Of a stretch of DNA of 64,000 nt, positions 9,024-17,994 are shown piece after piece (positions within the stretch are counted from its first letter, which is position 1; each line of letters opens with the position of its first letter). The position numbers and the translations under genes were made by a program. Source of the stretch: Candidatus Brevundimonas colombiensis (lineage in GTDB: Bacteria; Pseudomonadota; Alphaproteobacteria; Caulobacterales; Caulobacteraceae); NCBI GenBank assembly GCA_029202665.1, contig CP119326.1, forward strand, positions 2,108,001 through 2,172,000, in the 5' to 3' direction. Below the pieces are notes generated by a model. The model worked only from the letters and a program-made list of their open reading frames with translations, searched no databases and was not told the DNA's origin.

Positions 9024-10078
9024 GAATAGACCCGCGGCACGCGCGGCGTGATCGAGGTCAGCAGCTCATAGCTGATGGTCCCGGCCGCCGCCGCCGCATC
9101 GTCCAGAAGGCGATTCGGTCCGAACAGTTCGACCGGATCGCCCACGGCGACGTCCAGGCCGGTGATGTCCACCGCGCAGACGTCCATCGACACCCGACCC
9201 AGCAGCGGTCGGGTGTCGTTTGCGATGAAGACCGCGCCGGCCGGCGAATAGGCGCGTAGCAGACCGTCGGCGTAGCCGGCCGCCACCGTGGCGACCCGGA
9301 TCGGCCGTTCGGCGACATAGCCTTGCGAATAGCCGATGCTCTCGCCCGCCGGCACGTCGCGGACCTGCAACACGCGCGCGGTCAGGGTGGCGACGGGGGC
9401 GATCCGCGCATCGGGCCGGCCCTCGGGACCGCCGCCATAAAGGCAGATGCCCGGCCGCACCGCGTCGAAGGCGAAGTCGGGCCCCAGGAAACAGCCGCTG
9501 GAGTTGGCGAAGGATCGGATCGCGCCCGGATAGCGGCCGACGACGCCGGCGAATAGATCGCGCTGGCGCCGGTTCATCGGGTTTTGCGGATCGTCGGCGC
9601 AGGCGAGGTGGGTCAGGACCAGGGCAAGGCCGTCGAACGCCTCGGGCGCATCTTCCGGGCGGACGCCTAACCGGTTCATGCCGGTGTCGATCTGCAGGCC
9701 GCAGGTCCCGCCGCCCGCCGCCGCCCAGGCCTGCATCTGCGCCGGATGGTTCAGCACCGGCCGCAGGTCGGCCGCCTTCAGAGCCTGAGCCTCGCCCTCG
9801 CGGCAGCCGTCCAGCACATAGATGATCGGGTTGCCCGCACCATGTGTGCCCAGCGCGGATCGCAGCCGCAGTCCCTCGGCCGCCCGCGCCACGAAGAAGG
9901 TGTCGGCGCCCTCGGCCATCAGTCGTTTCGCCACGGCCTGCGCGCCCAGCCCATAGCCGTCCGCCTTGACCACCGGATGCACGGGCAAGCCGCTGACCTG
10001 GCCCAGGGTGCGATAGTTGCGGGCCAGGGCGTCAAGATCGACGGACAGAAGGGCGGGAGTGGTGATCAGGTCGCTCAT
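9017..10078 (-). CDS. alr: Alanine racemase
   Basis: Converts L-alanine to D-alanine for peptidoglycan with PLP. The 353-residue protein has the PLP lysine K38 in VVKADGYG and the second catalytic base Y250 in SIGYSQGY. MNRLGV and ICLYGG are further family hallmarks. The open frame extends six codons to a TTG at 10096, but MSDLITTPALLSVDL at 10078 is the better start. It lies downstream of dnaB and the PhyH gene on the same strand, and alr beside dnaB is a common bacterial arrangement. Confidence 0.95.
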   Translation of the reverse strand: MSDLITTPALLSVDLDALARNYRTLGQVSGLPVHPVVKADGYGLGAQAVAKRLMAEGADTFFVARAAEGLRLRSALGTHGAGNPIIYVLDGCREGEAQALKAADLRPVLNHPAQMQAWAAAGGGTCGLQIDTGMNRLGVRPEDAPEAFDGLALVLTHLACADDPQNPMNRRQRDLFAGVVGRYPGAIRSFANSSGCFLGPDFAFDAVRPGICLYGGGPEGRPDARIAPVATLTARVLQVRDVPAGESIGYSQGYVAERPIRVATVAAGYADGLLRAYSPAGAVFIANDTRPLLGRVSMDVCAVDITGLDVAVGDPVELFGPNRLLDDAAAAAGTISYELLTSITPRVPRVYSQ

Positions 10079-10123
10079 CAGGCTCTTATGCGCCAACGTG
10101 TGTCTGATGGAAGAGCTGCGCGG

Positions 10124-10810
10124 CTAGACGCCCAGCCATCGAAGGCCGCCGGGCAGCTTTTCGGCGGAATAGTCGATCTGCAACACCCGCCGCCGTTTGG
10201 GCGTGTCGGCGGCGCTGGAGGCATGCAGGATCGGCGTCGAATAAAGCCAGACGTCGCCCGCCTCGGCCTCGCAGACGAAAACGCCGCATTCCTTTACAAC
10301 CTCTTCGATGCGGTCGAGGGGCACACGACCCTTCAGATGCGATCCAGGCGCGATCAACAGCGGCGCGTTGTCGGCCGGCACGTCGTCCAGATGAACCCTG
10401 ACCGTCAACATTCGTGTCAAAAGGTCGAAAGGCGGCGCCACATGCTGCATCCCGGCCTTGACCGACCACGGACCGAAGCCCGGAGAATCCCGCCGCGTCT
10501 CGACGCAGATCGTGCGATCCTGATGCCAGCCCAATGACCAGTTTGCGGTGGGAGATTTGTCGAACAGGACGGCGCGGACCGGACGAACTGCCGGACCGAG
10601 GATCTGCGCGGCTAGGGCGCCGACTACGCCGTCCACGTTCAAAATGTCTCGCAAATGTTCGGCCCCCTGAATGCGGACGCCTGCCTGGTCGGAGGGGAGC
10701 CCGGTCAGCGCCGCTTCGATGTCCCGCAGATGGCGCGCGACGTCGGCGGTACGCCGTTCGGCCCCGTCCGGCCCCAGCCGCAATGTCTCGGCAAGATACG
10801 TGGGGCTCAT
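10124..10810 (-). CDS. Phytanoyl-CoA dioxygenase (PhyH) family protein
   Basis: A 228-residue Fe(II)/2-oxoglutarate oxygenase-like protein. The iron site is visible as H96-Q-D98 in GWHQD and a distal H196 in LHASS, with arginines at 206-208 placed to bind 2-oxoglutarate. The natural substrate is unknown; relatives hydroxylate a wide range of small molecules. It sits between dnaB (9-base gap upstream) and alr, so it is probably transcribed with a housekeeping operon. Confidence 0.82.
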   Translation of the reverse strand: MSPTYLAETLRLGPDGAERRTADVARHLRDIEAALTGLPSDQAGVRIQGAEHLRDILNVDGVVGALAAQILGPAVRPVRAVLFDKSPTANWSLGWHQDRTICVETRRDSPGFGPWSVKAGMQHVAPPFDLLTRMLTVRVHLDDVPADNAPLLIAPGSHLKGRVPLDRIEEVVKECGVFVCEAEAGDVWLYSTPILHASSAADTPKRRRVLQIDYSAEKLPGGLRWLGV

Positions 10811-10819
10811 TTCCAGGTC

Positions 10820-12310
10820 CTATTCGTAGCTGACTTCCTCATAGCCGTGGGCCAGGTTGCCGAAGCGGACGGTGTCGGCGTCGAAGGCCAGTTTGACGAT
10901 GCCGATGGGGCCGTGGCGCTGCTTGCCGATGACGACCTCGGCCTGGCCCTGAAGGCGGTCCATGTCCTGCTGCCATTGCAGGTGTTCCTCGGTGCCTTCG
11001 CGCGGCTCGGCGCGGCCCAGGTAGTAGCTCTCGCGATAGACGAACATCACGCAGTCGGCGTCCTGTTCGATCGAGCCGGATTCGCGCAGGTCGGACAGTT
11101 GGGGGCGTTTGTCGTCGCGCTGCTCCACCTGACGCGACAGCTGCGACAGGGCGATGATCGGCACCGACAGTTCCTTGGCCAGGGCCTTCAGCCCGCCGGT
11201 GATCTCCGACACCTCCTGCACCCGGTTCTTCTGGCCGCCGCCGTCGCCGGTGGTGACCAGTTGCAGGTAGTCGACGATGATCAGGTCCAGCCCATGCTCC
11301 ATCCGCTTCAGGCGCCGGGCGCGCGCGGCCAGCTTGGAGATGGACAGACCGCCGGTGGCGTCGATGTAGAGGGGGCTTTCGCCGATCTCGACCGCCGCGT
11401 CGCGCAGCTTGCCGAAGTCCGAGGCGTCGATCTCGCCCTTGCGCAGCTTGTCCGACGACACGCCCGAGGCGTCGGCCAGGATACGCATCGCCAACTGTTC
11501 GGCGCTCATTTCCAGCGAATAGAAGGCGACCACGCCGCCGTTGACGGTCTTGCGCCCCTCCGGCGTCGGCTCCCACTGATAGGCGCGGGCCACGTTGAAG
11601 GCCATGTTGGTGGCCAGCGCGGTCTTGCCCATCGACGGACGACCGGCCAGGATCAGAAGGTCGGAGGGGTGCAGGCCGCCCAGCTTGCGATCCAGATCGT
11701 TCAGACCGGTGGCCAGACCGGCCAGCTTGCCTTCGCGCTGATAGGCCTCGGCCGCCATCTGCACGGCGCCGGACAGGGCGTGCGAGAAGCTGACGAAGCC
11801 CGACGACGGCTTGCCCGTCTCGGCCAGGGAATACAGGGTCTGTTCGGCCTGTTCGATCTGTTCGTCGGCGGGCGTTTCGGGATTGGGCGCCTCCTTGATG
11901 ATCTCGCCGCCGATGCGGATCAGGTCGCGGCGCAGGGCCAGGTCATAGACGACGCGGGCATAGTCGGGGGCGTTGGCGGCGGGCGGGGCGCGGTCCACCA
12001 GATCGGCCAGATAGCGCAGGCCCCCGAACTCCTGGAAGGCCGGATCCTGCTTGAACCGCTCCATCAGAATGGTCGGCTCGGCCAGCATCCCCTGACGGAT
12101 GTGATCCTCGATCGCGTCGTAGAGCCGCTGGTGGAAGGGTTCGTAGAAATGACTGCCGCGCAGACGGTCGCTCAGCCGCTCGAACACCGCATTGTCGAAC
12201 ATCAGCGAGCCCAGCAGCGCCTGCTCGGCTTCCAGATTGTGCGGCATCGAACTGACGCCGCCGGAGTCCATCGGCGAAGACGAGAAGGGCATGGGGGCGA
12301 AGGCGTTCAT
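10820..12310 (-). CDS. dnaB: Replicative DNA helicase DnaB
   Basis: The hexameric 5'-3' helicase of the replisome, 496 residues. The N-terminal domain is recognisable from HNLEAEQALLGSLMFDN near residue 24. The RecA-like domain has Walker A AGRPSMGKT at 222-230, and further motifs include LIIVDYLQL and ELSVPIIALSQLSR. No intein is present. The extra first 20 residues, rich in Pro, Ser and Met, are normal for alphaproteobacteria. The gene leads a run of minus-strand genes towards alr. Confidence 0.97.
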   Translation of the reverse strand: MNAFAPMPFSSSPMDSGGVSSMPHNLEAEQALLGSLMFDNAVFERLSDRLRGSHFYEPFHQRLYDAIEDHIRQGMLAEPTILMERFKQDPAFQEFGGLRYLADLVDRAPPAANAPDYARVVYDLALRRDLIRIGGEIIKEAPNPETPADEQIEQAEQTLYSLAETGKPSSGFVSFSHALSGAVQMAAEAYQREGKLAGLATGLNDLDRKLGGLHPSDLLILAGRPSMGKTALATNMAFNVARAYQWEPTPEGRKTVNGGVVAFYSLEMSAEQLAMRILADASGVSSDKLRKGEIDASDFGKLRDAAVEIGESPLYIDATGGLSISKLAARARRLKRMEHGLDLIIVDYLQLVTTGDGGGQKNRVQEVSEITGGLKALAKELSVPIIALSQLSRQVEQRDDKRPQLSDLRESGSIEQDADCVMFVYRESYYLGRAEPREGTEEHLQWQQDMDRLQGQAEVVIGKQRHGPIGIVKLAFDADTVRFGNLAHGYEEVSYE

Positions 12311-12420
12311 CGATTAAGGCTTTAGCCCTCCCACGCGCCTGCGTCAGACGGGGACGCCCCCTGGCCGGTGGACAGATCGTCCGGGCTGGGGACGAACCGG
12401 AATTGTTCAGTGCGCTTTGA

Positions 12421-12918
12421 TCAGGACGCTGCAATCAAGCTGGAAAAGGCGAAGATCCAGAAAACCCATTTCAGCCCTATGGCCTGTAGACAGGCCCGAA
12501 AAAACGACGCCGGACGATCCAGCAGATAGGCGGTGGTCACGACTGACCATATCCAGCCTGATGTCGCCAGCCCCAGCCAACCATTATCCCAATGCACGCC
12601 GACGACATAGCCGCCGCCGCCCACAGCCACGCCAATCCAAGAATTTTTCAGGAGGCGTCGTGTCAGTTCAATCGGAACGACTGTAAAAATGACGGCTTCC
12701 AGCCCTGTCACCAGAAGGCCCAAAGCCGCAAGAGAGAACGGCCCAAGCCGCCGCATTGCGTCGGGCGTCTCGCCTTCGCCAGGCCATAGGAATCCAAATC
12801 CAACTACGCCGCCGATCAGAGCCATCGCAGCAACCGAGAATATGGCGAGAGAACGCTGCGTTGTGCCGATCGCAGCCCACCGCCTCACGACCGGCATGGA
12901 TAGTCCAACGCCATCCAT
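12421..12918 (-). CDS. Hypothetical integral membrane protein
   Basis: A 165-residue protein of four to five hydrophobic helices with no family I recognise. It overlaps the end of the upstream small secreted protein gene by 34 bases, or by 13 if the second ATG (12897) is used, suggesting coupling. Its G+C is somewhat lower than that of its neighbours. It lies just upstream of dnaB but is separated from it by about 110 bases, so co-transcription is uncertain. Confidence 0.6.
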   Translation of the reverse strand: MDGVGLSMPVVRRWAAIGTTQRSLAIFSVAAMALIGGVVGFGFLWPGEGETPDAMRRLGPFSLAALGLLVTGLEAVIFTVVPIELTRRLLKNSWIGVAVGGGGYVVGVHWDNGWLGLATSGWIWSVVTTAYLLDRPASFFRACLQAIGLKWVFWIFAFSSLIAAS

Positions 12919-13253
12919 TCGCGCATCGCCTGGGTTACACTGATTGTGCGGCGGCTGGGGGGAATGGCGTTGAAATGGGCCAGGATTTGATCCGGCGACA
13001 TGCTGATCTTGTCCGGCATGCAGGTGGCGGGCGGTCGGCCCGCCGCTGTGGCTGCGGCCTGCTCGGCCCGCACCGTGCGGGCGGCGCTGCGGAACTCGGC
13101 CATCAATCGGCGGGTGTCGGTGCGCAGCAGGGCGGTCGGATTCTGGGGAATGCGGTTGGCGGTCGTCAGGAACTCCTGCACCGTCATGGCCTGGGCCGCG
13201 CCCGCCAGCAGCGAAAGCGCCACGGCGCCCGCGGCGATGGTTGTGTTCCTCAT
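12885..13253 (-). CDS. Small exported protein, possibly Rap1a-like
   Basis: A 122-residue precursor starting at MRNTTIAAGAVALSLLAGAAQA, a clear Sec signal peptide with cleavage after AQA. The mature part has two cysteines (TCMP and the C-terminal YPC), which could form one disulfide. It has a pattern of small helices like periplasmic Rap1a/Tai-type proteins: a Gln in SPDQIL, then IPPSRRTISVTQAMREWM. That family link is tentative. The open frame runs 18 codons further upstream, but the signal peptide fixes the start. Confidence 0.65.
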   Translation of the reverse strand: MRNTTIAAGAVALSLLAGAAQAMTVQEFLTTANRIPQNPTALLRTDTRRLMAEFRSAARTVRAEQAAATAAGRPPATCMPDKISMSPDQILAHFNAIPPSRRTISVTQAMREWMALDYPCRS

Positions 13254-13345
13254 GTCGGTCCCCTGAGCCAAGCGAAGACGAAGCTTCGCCGTGCTTCTGT
13301 GTCGCAACTAGGGCGAGAGGTGCGCCTATGACGCATTCATAATGC

Positions 13346-13378
13346 CGTAAAAGAAAGGGCGCTCCGAAGAGCGCCCTT
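13346..13378 (-). terminator. Intrinsic terminator of the TonB-dependent receptor gene
   Basis: A perfect 10-bp stem, AAGGGCGCTC with GAGCGCCCTT, around a four-base loop. On the minus strand it is followed by TTTCTTTTA. It lies 28 bases after the receptor stop codon. Confidence 0.88.
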
Positions 13379-13405
13379 GCCGTCTGATCGTTCAGCTTCC
13401 TGCGA

Positions 13406-15856
13406 TCACCACTTCAGCGCGATGCGGCCGTAAACGAACCGGCCGTTGAAGCCGTAGGGCGAGAAGTTCGAGAACGGGAAGGCGCCCGAGGTGTTGTTCG
13501 CCCGCAGGATCTCGCGCGGATACTCGTCCAGAACATTGTCCGCGCCGACCGCGAAGGTCAGGCGGTCGTTCAGGGCGTAACGCGCCTCGACATCCACCAC
13601 CAGGCCGACGCCCAGTTGCAGGTCGGTGGCCTCGGTGGCGCCGGGGGCCAGGACGTCGCCATAGCCGGTGGCGCGGAAGGTGCCGCCCAGCTTGCCGCGC
13701 GTCCAGTCGGTCTGGAAGGCGGTCTTCCACGGCGGGGTGCCTTCCTCGAACCGCAGGGTGGCCTGACGCGCGAACAGGGAGACCGGCGTGGGCAGGATGC
13801 CCGAACGGGTTTGCGGCGTCTTGGTCACGTCGAAGTCGTTGACGTTGGCCGCCAGGGTGAAGTCCAGCGAGCCGACATCGGACAGCACGCGGTAGCGCGC
13901 CACCACGTCCAGCCCGGTCGTCTCGGTGTCGACGCCGTTGATGAAGAAGCGGGCGGCCGTCGCGCCATAGGGTTGCAGCAGGTCGAAGATGGCGCGGGCG
14001 TTGGTGCCCGCCGCGGCCGTGGCGCTGCCGGTCAGGGTTTCGGACAGGATGATCCGATCCTCGATGTCGATGCGATAGGCGTCGGCCGTCAGCTCGAACG
14101 CGCCCTTGCGATAGACCAGACCCAGCGAATAGTTGGTCGAGGTCTCGGCCTCCAGCGGCGTGCCGCCCAGGGCCACGCCGACCGGGCTGACCGACGGGAA
14201 GGTGCCGGTCTCATAGGGAACATTGTCGATGTAGAGGATGGCGGTCTGGGTGAAATACTGCTGTTGCAGGCTGGGGGCGCGGAAGCCGGTCGAGACCGCG
14301 CCGCGAATGGCGAAGGACGGGGTGAAATCATACCGCGCCGCGATCTTGCCCGAGACATTGTCGCCGAAGTCGGAATAGTCCTCGTAACGGACCGCCGCCG
14401 AGGCGGTGAAGTTCTCGAACAGTTCGCCTTCCAGATCGACATAGACGCCGACATTGTTGCGGTCCTTGTCCACCTCATTGGCGGGGGTGAAGCCGGTGAA
14501 GCCGCGCGAGCCCCAGGTCAGATCCGTGCCGCCGATGTTGAGGAAGGTCCCGCGTTGATAGGAGCCCGGCTCTCCGGCGCCGATCTGATAGGATTCACGG
14601 CGCGCCTCCAGACCGAAGGCGACGTTCAGCGGGCCGTAGAGGCCGACGTCATAGCCGCGGCTGGCGTCGATGCCGAAGACCAGCTGATCATAGGCCAGCG
14701 AACCGGCGTAGAACTTGGTCGGAGAGGTCGGACCAAGCGACGGGTTCAGGGTGTTGTCGGCGCTGAAGTCGATTTCGTTCTTGCCGTAGCCGAGGTTGAC
14801 GTCGATGTCGAAACCGCCCGCCTGACCCTTCACGCCAGCGGTCGCGGTCCAGTCGGTGGTGTCGGTCAGGACATAGGGCAGATAGCCGTTCGGATAGACC
14901 CGGCCCGAGGCATAGGCCGGGTTCTGGGCGTTGTCCGTCGGCGTGCGATAGAAGGCGGCGGCCGAGGCGTCGCGGGTCTGATAGCCGACCCAGCCATAGG
15001 CCTCCCACCCGGCGCCCAGCGGCTTGCCGGCGTTCAGATAGATGGCGAGGTCTTCGGATTCAGGGTCGCCCTGGCCGCCGCGAACCTCGGCCGGACTGAA
15101 GCGCGGGTCGATGTCGCTGCGGTTGGTGCGGGCGCGGTCGCGGTATTCGACCGAGGCGGTCAGGAAGCCGTCCGAACCCAGGCCGAAACCCTGCCAGCCC
15201 GCGACCGTCAGGGCCTCGCCGTCGCTGATGTCCTTGCCGCCACCGTAGAAGCCGGTGAAGTCGGTCAGATAGCCGCCGTAGGTCACGCTGGCGCCGCCGC
15301 CGCTGGAGGCCTGGCGCAGGCGCAGGTTCAGCACCCCGGCGATGGCGTCCGACCCATACTGGGCCGCCGCGCCGTCACGCAGGACCTCGATCCGCTCGAC
15401 GGCGGTGGAGGGGATGGCGTTCAGGTCGACGGCGGCCGAACCGCGCCCGACCGAGCCGTTGGTGTTCACCAGGGCGGTGGCGTGGCGACGCACGCCGTTC
15501 ACCAGCACCAGCGTCTGGTCCGGGCCCTGGCCGCGCAGGGTCGCCGGACGGATCGAGTCCGTGCCGTCCGTCGCGGAGGGACGGGGGAAGTTCAGGGCCG
15601 GAACGCTGGCCGCCAGTTGGGTGGCCAGTTCGGTTGAGCCGCGCTGCTGCAGGGTTTCGGCGGTGACGACATCGACCGGCGCGACGGAATCGAGGCGGGA
15701 ACGGCCAACGACGCGGGTGCCGGTCACGACGATGTCGTCGACATTGTCGGCCTGAGGCTGCTGCTGGGCCAGGGCGGGGCTGGCGGTGATCAGGGCGAAG
15801 GCGGAGGCTGTGATCAGCAGGGCGGAGCCGGCGGGGCGGATGAAGGACTGGCGCAT
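13406..15856 (-). CDS. TonB-dependent outer-membrane receptor
   Basis: An 816-residue outer-membrane receptor. The signal peptide ends near ASPALAQ. A short TonB-box-like segment (DDIVVTGTR, about residues 41-49) is followed by the plug domain, with VDVVTAETLQQRG, TLVLVNGVRRH and ERIEVLRDGAAAQYGSDAIAG. The rest is a predicted 22-strand barrel ending in the aromatic W of GRIALKW. The ligand is unknown. No Fur-like box is visible upstream, so iron is not implied. It stands alone with its own terminator, inserted between dnaB and the rplI operon, which are closer together in many bacteria. Confidence 0.93.
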   Translation of the reverse strand: MRQSFIRPAGSALLITASAFALITASPALAQQQPQADNVDDIVVTGTRVVGRSRLDSVAPVDVVTAETLQQRGSTELATQLAASVPALNFPRPSATDGTDSIRPATLRGQGPDQTLVLVNGVRRHATALVNTNGSVGRGSAAVDLNAIPSTAVERIEVLRDGAAAQYGSDAIAGVLNLRLRQASSGGGASVTYGGYLTDFTGFYGGGKDISDGEALTVAGWQGFGLGSDGFLTASVEYRDRARTNRSDIDPRFSPAEVRGGQGDPESEDLAIYLNAGKPLGAGWEAYGWVGYQTRDASAAAFYRTPTDNAQNPAYASGRVYPNGYLPYVLTDTTDWTATAGVKGQAGGFDIDVNLGYGKNEIDFSADNTLNPSLGPTSPTKFYAGSLAYDQLVFGIDASRGYDVGLYGPLNVAFGLEARRESYQIGAGEPGSYQRGTFLNIGGTDLTWGSRGFTGFTPANEVDKDRNNVGVYVDLEGELFENFTASAAVRYEDYSDFGDNVSGKIAARYDFTPSFAIRGAVSTGFRAPSLQQQYFTQTAILYIDNVPYETGTFPSVSPVGVALGGTPLEAETSTNYSLGLVYRKGAFELTADAYRIDIEDRIILSETLTGSATAAAGTNARAIFDLLQPYGATAARFFINGVDTETTGLDVVARYRVLSDVGSLDFTLAANVNDFDVTKTPQTRSGILPTPVSLFARQATLRFEEGTPPWKTAFQTDWTRGKLGGTFRATGYGDVLAPGATEATDLQLGVGLVVDVEARYALNDRLTFAVGADNVLDEYPREILRANNTSGAFPFSNFSPYGFNGRFVYGRIALKW

Positions 15857-16425
15857 GAGAAGAGACCTTTTCTTTTTGTCTTGAGACTTGGCGTCGCGAC
15901 ATTCAGTGCGACGGACATGGACGCGAGGAGCAGGCTAGGGGCGACATCGCGGCATGGGCGCCAGAAAAACTGCACGCTGAGAGCGTTCCGACATTGAGAA
16001 TATCCCCGAGAGACGAGCGCGCGGCCCATCGTTCATGGCCATATCAGGGCGGATATGGGGCGGGTCAATCAGCGGGCCGGGCCATGTTTGCTGGTTGGCG
16101 CTACGAGAAAAACTATTCCCTGAGCGAACGCGCTGTCCGGGTGAGGTCCGACGTGTGGCTGGCGGCTTTGGCATGGCGAGCTTTCGGCGACCTCCGGCCT
16201 GTATCCAGTGACGCGCCAGCTGTGGACTGGCGGCGGGACGAACGGGGTTAAGGCGAAAAACGTGCTGTTCCGGCCGAATTTTCCCGTCCTTGGCGAGGTT
16301 GTCGTTCGCCAAGGGGGTGCGTCAAGGTTGCTTCTTGCGCGAAACGCGCGGGTCCCGTGCTTGTGGGACAGTGTGTTGTAAACTTGTCATGCTTGGTCGG
16401 CGCTTGGCCGGCCTGAGCCGCCACG
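15857..16425. other. 569-base intergenic region
   Basis: It holds the promoter and leader of the TonB-dependent receptor at its left end. Towards the right are several short hairpins: CCTTGGCGA/TCGCCAAGG at 16288-16314, GCGCG/CGCGC near 16337-16349 and GTCCC/GGGAC near 16352-16368. No convincing protein gene is present; two short open frames have no start signal or domain. A small RNA is possible but not shown. Confidence 0.5.
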
Positions 16426-16458
16426 GCAAAAAGGGCGCGTCCCTTGCGGAACGCGCCC
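16426..16458 (-). terminator. Intrinsic terminator of the rpsF-rpsR-rplI operon
   Basis: On the minus strand GGGCGCGT pairs with ACGCGCCC around a ten-base loop, followed by TTTTTGCC. It is 40 bases after the rplI stop codon. Confidence 0.85.
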
Positions 16459-16498
16459 CTGATGTCATCACCGATCCGGCCCGAAGGCCGGGCAGGGA

Positions 16499-17083
16499 TC
16501 AGGCTTCGTCGCCGAAGCCTTCCTGTTGACCGGCGCCGCCTTCGATCAGCTCCTGGGCCGATTGCTCGGCGGCCTGGCGCTCATCGTCGAACTGGCTGCG
16601 GATCACGTCTTCGCCCTTGGCCTGGCGCTCGGCCTCGTCCATCGAGCGGGCGATGTTGATCTTGACCGTGGCGCGGACCTCGGCGTGCAGGCGAACCGGC
16701 ACTTCGTGGACGCCCAGGCTCTTGATCGCCGTGTTCAGGACGACCTGCGAGCGCTCGACCTTGCCGCCTTCGGCCTGGATGGCCTCGGCGACGTCGCGAC
16801 CGGCGACCGAACCGTACAGGTGTCCGGTCTCACCGGCCTGACGGATCATGATGTAGGTCTGGCCGTCGATCTTGTCGGCGACCTTCTGAGCGTCGGCCTT
16901 GTTCTTGTCGTTGCGCTGCTCGATGGCGGCGCGGTCGAGTTCGAACGCCTTCAGGTTGGCGGCGGTGGCCCGGCGGGCCTTGTCGCGCGGCAGAAGGAAG
17001 TTGCGGGCGAAGCCGTCCTTGACGGACACGACGTCGCCGATGGCGCCGAGATTCTCGACGCGTTCCAGCAGAACGACCTTCAT
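16499..17083 (-). CDS. rplI: 50S ribosomal protein L9
   Basis: L9 bridges 23S rRNA near the L1 stalk. The 194-residue protein begins MKVVLLERVENLGAIGDVV and continues with KDGFARNFLLPR, the rRNA-binding N-terminal domain, then the long connecting helix and the C-terminal domain. It is about 45 residues longer than the E. coli protein because of a Glu/Gln/Gly-rich acidic tail, which is common in alphaproteobacteria. It is the last gene of the operon, starting one base after the rpsR stop. Confidence 0.96.
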   Translation of the reverse strand: MKVVLLERVENLGAIGDVVSVKDGFARNFLLPRDKARRATAANLKAFELDRAAIEQRNDKNKADAQKVADKIDGQTYIMIRQAGETGHLYGSVAGRDVAEAIQAEGGKVERSQVVLNTAIKSLGVHEVPVRLHAEVRATVKINIARSMDEAERQAKGEDVIRSQFDDERQAAEQSAQELIEGGAGQQEGFGDEA

Positions 17084-17084
17084 C

Positions 17085-17363
17085 TTACTTCACCACGTAC
17101 GGCAGGAGGGCCAGATAGCGGGCGCGCTTGATGGCCTTGGCCAGTTCGCGCTGCTTCTTCTGGGAGACGGCGGTGATGCGCGAAGGCACGATCTTGCCGC
17201 GTTCGGAGACGTAACGCTGCAGCAGCTTGACGTCCTTGTAGTCGATCTTCGGCGCATTGGCGCCCGAGAACGGGCAAACCTTGCGGCGGCGATAGAAGGG
17301 GCGACGGCCGGCGGCGCCGGAGCCCGCCGGTGCGCCCGGGGTCGGGGCGGTTGTATCGGTCAT
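17085..17363 (-). CDS. rpsR: 30S ribosomal protein S18
   Basis: A small platform protein of the 30S subunit that pairs with S6. The 92-residue protein has the family core RRKVCPFSGANAPKIDYKDV, with RYVSERGKIVPSRITAV, at residues about 26-60. An Ala/Gly/Pro-rich start of about 20 residues exceeds the E. coli form. It lies between rpsF (12-base gap) and rplI (one-base gap). Confidence 0.96.
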   Translation of the reverse strand: MTDTTAPTPGAPAGSGAAGRRPFYRRRKVCPFSGANAPKIDYKDVKLLQRYVSERGKIVPSRITAVSQKKQRELAKAIKRARYLALLPYVVK

Positions 17364-17375
17364 GTTCCGGGTTCC

Positions 17376-17765
17376 TTATTCGGCGTCGGCGACGGGGGCG
17401 TCTTCGCGCGGGGTGCGCTCACGCTCACGCTCGCGTTCACGCTCGCGGCGGGCCAGCAGCGGCGACAGTTCCAGGTCGAGTTCCTCGACGCGGACGGTCA
17501 GCCAGCGCAGCACGTCTTCGTTGATGCCCAGCTGACGCTCGACTTCGGCCATGGCGGCCGGAGGGGCGTCGACGGCCAGCAGCGAATAGTGAGCCTTGCG
17601 GTTCTTCTTCACGCGGTACGTCAGGTTGCGCAGACCCCAGTATTCGATCTTGGCGACCGAGCCGCCACCGGCGACGATCAGATCCTTGATGGTGTCGTTC
17701 AGCGCTTCGGCCTGTTGCGCCGAGATGTCCTGGCGCGTCATGACCGTGTGCTCATATAGAGCCAT
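17376..17765 (-). CDS. rpsF: 30S ribosomal protein S6
   Basis: Binds the central domain of 16S rRNA with S18. The 129-residue protein starts at MALYEHTVMTRQDIS; the upstream extension of the frame is not coding. The alpha/beta core ends near residue 100 (WLTVRVEELD). The tail holds an Arg-Glu dipeptide tract of about five repeats, encoded by a six-base DNA repeat at 17416-17447, and ends acidic (EDAPVADAE). It is first in the operon with rpsR and rplI. Confidence 0.96.
   Translation of the reverse strand: MALYEHTVMTRQDISAQQAEALNDTIKDLIVAGGGSVAKIEYWGLRNLTYRVKKNRKAHYSLLAVDAPPAAMAEVERQLGINEDVLRWLTVRVEELDLELSPLLARRERERERERERTPREDAPVADAE
17416..17447. repeat. Hexanucleotide repeat inside rpsF
   Basis: About five imperfect copies of a six-base unit (GCTCAC, or GCTCGC/GTTCAC, on the plus strand) encode the Arg-Glu tract of the S6 tail. 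The unit is a multiple of three, so changes in copy number would keep the frame. Confidence 0.8.
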
Positions 17766-17994
17766 GCGGTAGTCTCCCTTGTGGGCGTCGGCGCGGAAAC
17801 GACCGGGTAAGTCGATCACCACGATGGCTCCTGGCGCGGCGGCCGGACCGATTGTCCAACCCTTTGGTGTTCCGCGACAGGACCGAAGCCCTGGAAAGGC
17901 GGGGCCTATAGGGGAAAAGGGGCGACGAGGCAAGAAAGCCGTGGCCGGACGCATCCGGTTCGACCTCTGACGCGCCGCCCCGCTCCTCGCCGAC

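Noticed and set aside
10655..12325. A 556-codon frame antisense to dnaB
   Set aside because: dnaB is unmistakable on the other strand.
13616..15637. A 673-codon frame antisense to the TonB-dependent receptor
   Set aside because: It is a shadow frame; the receptor has plug, barrel and signal peptide.
15994..16251. An 85-codon frame upstream of the receptor
   Set aside because: No ribosome site, no domain, and it covers the likely receptor promoter.
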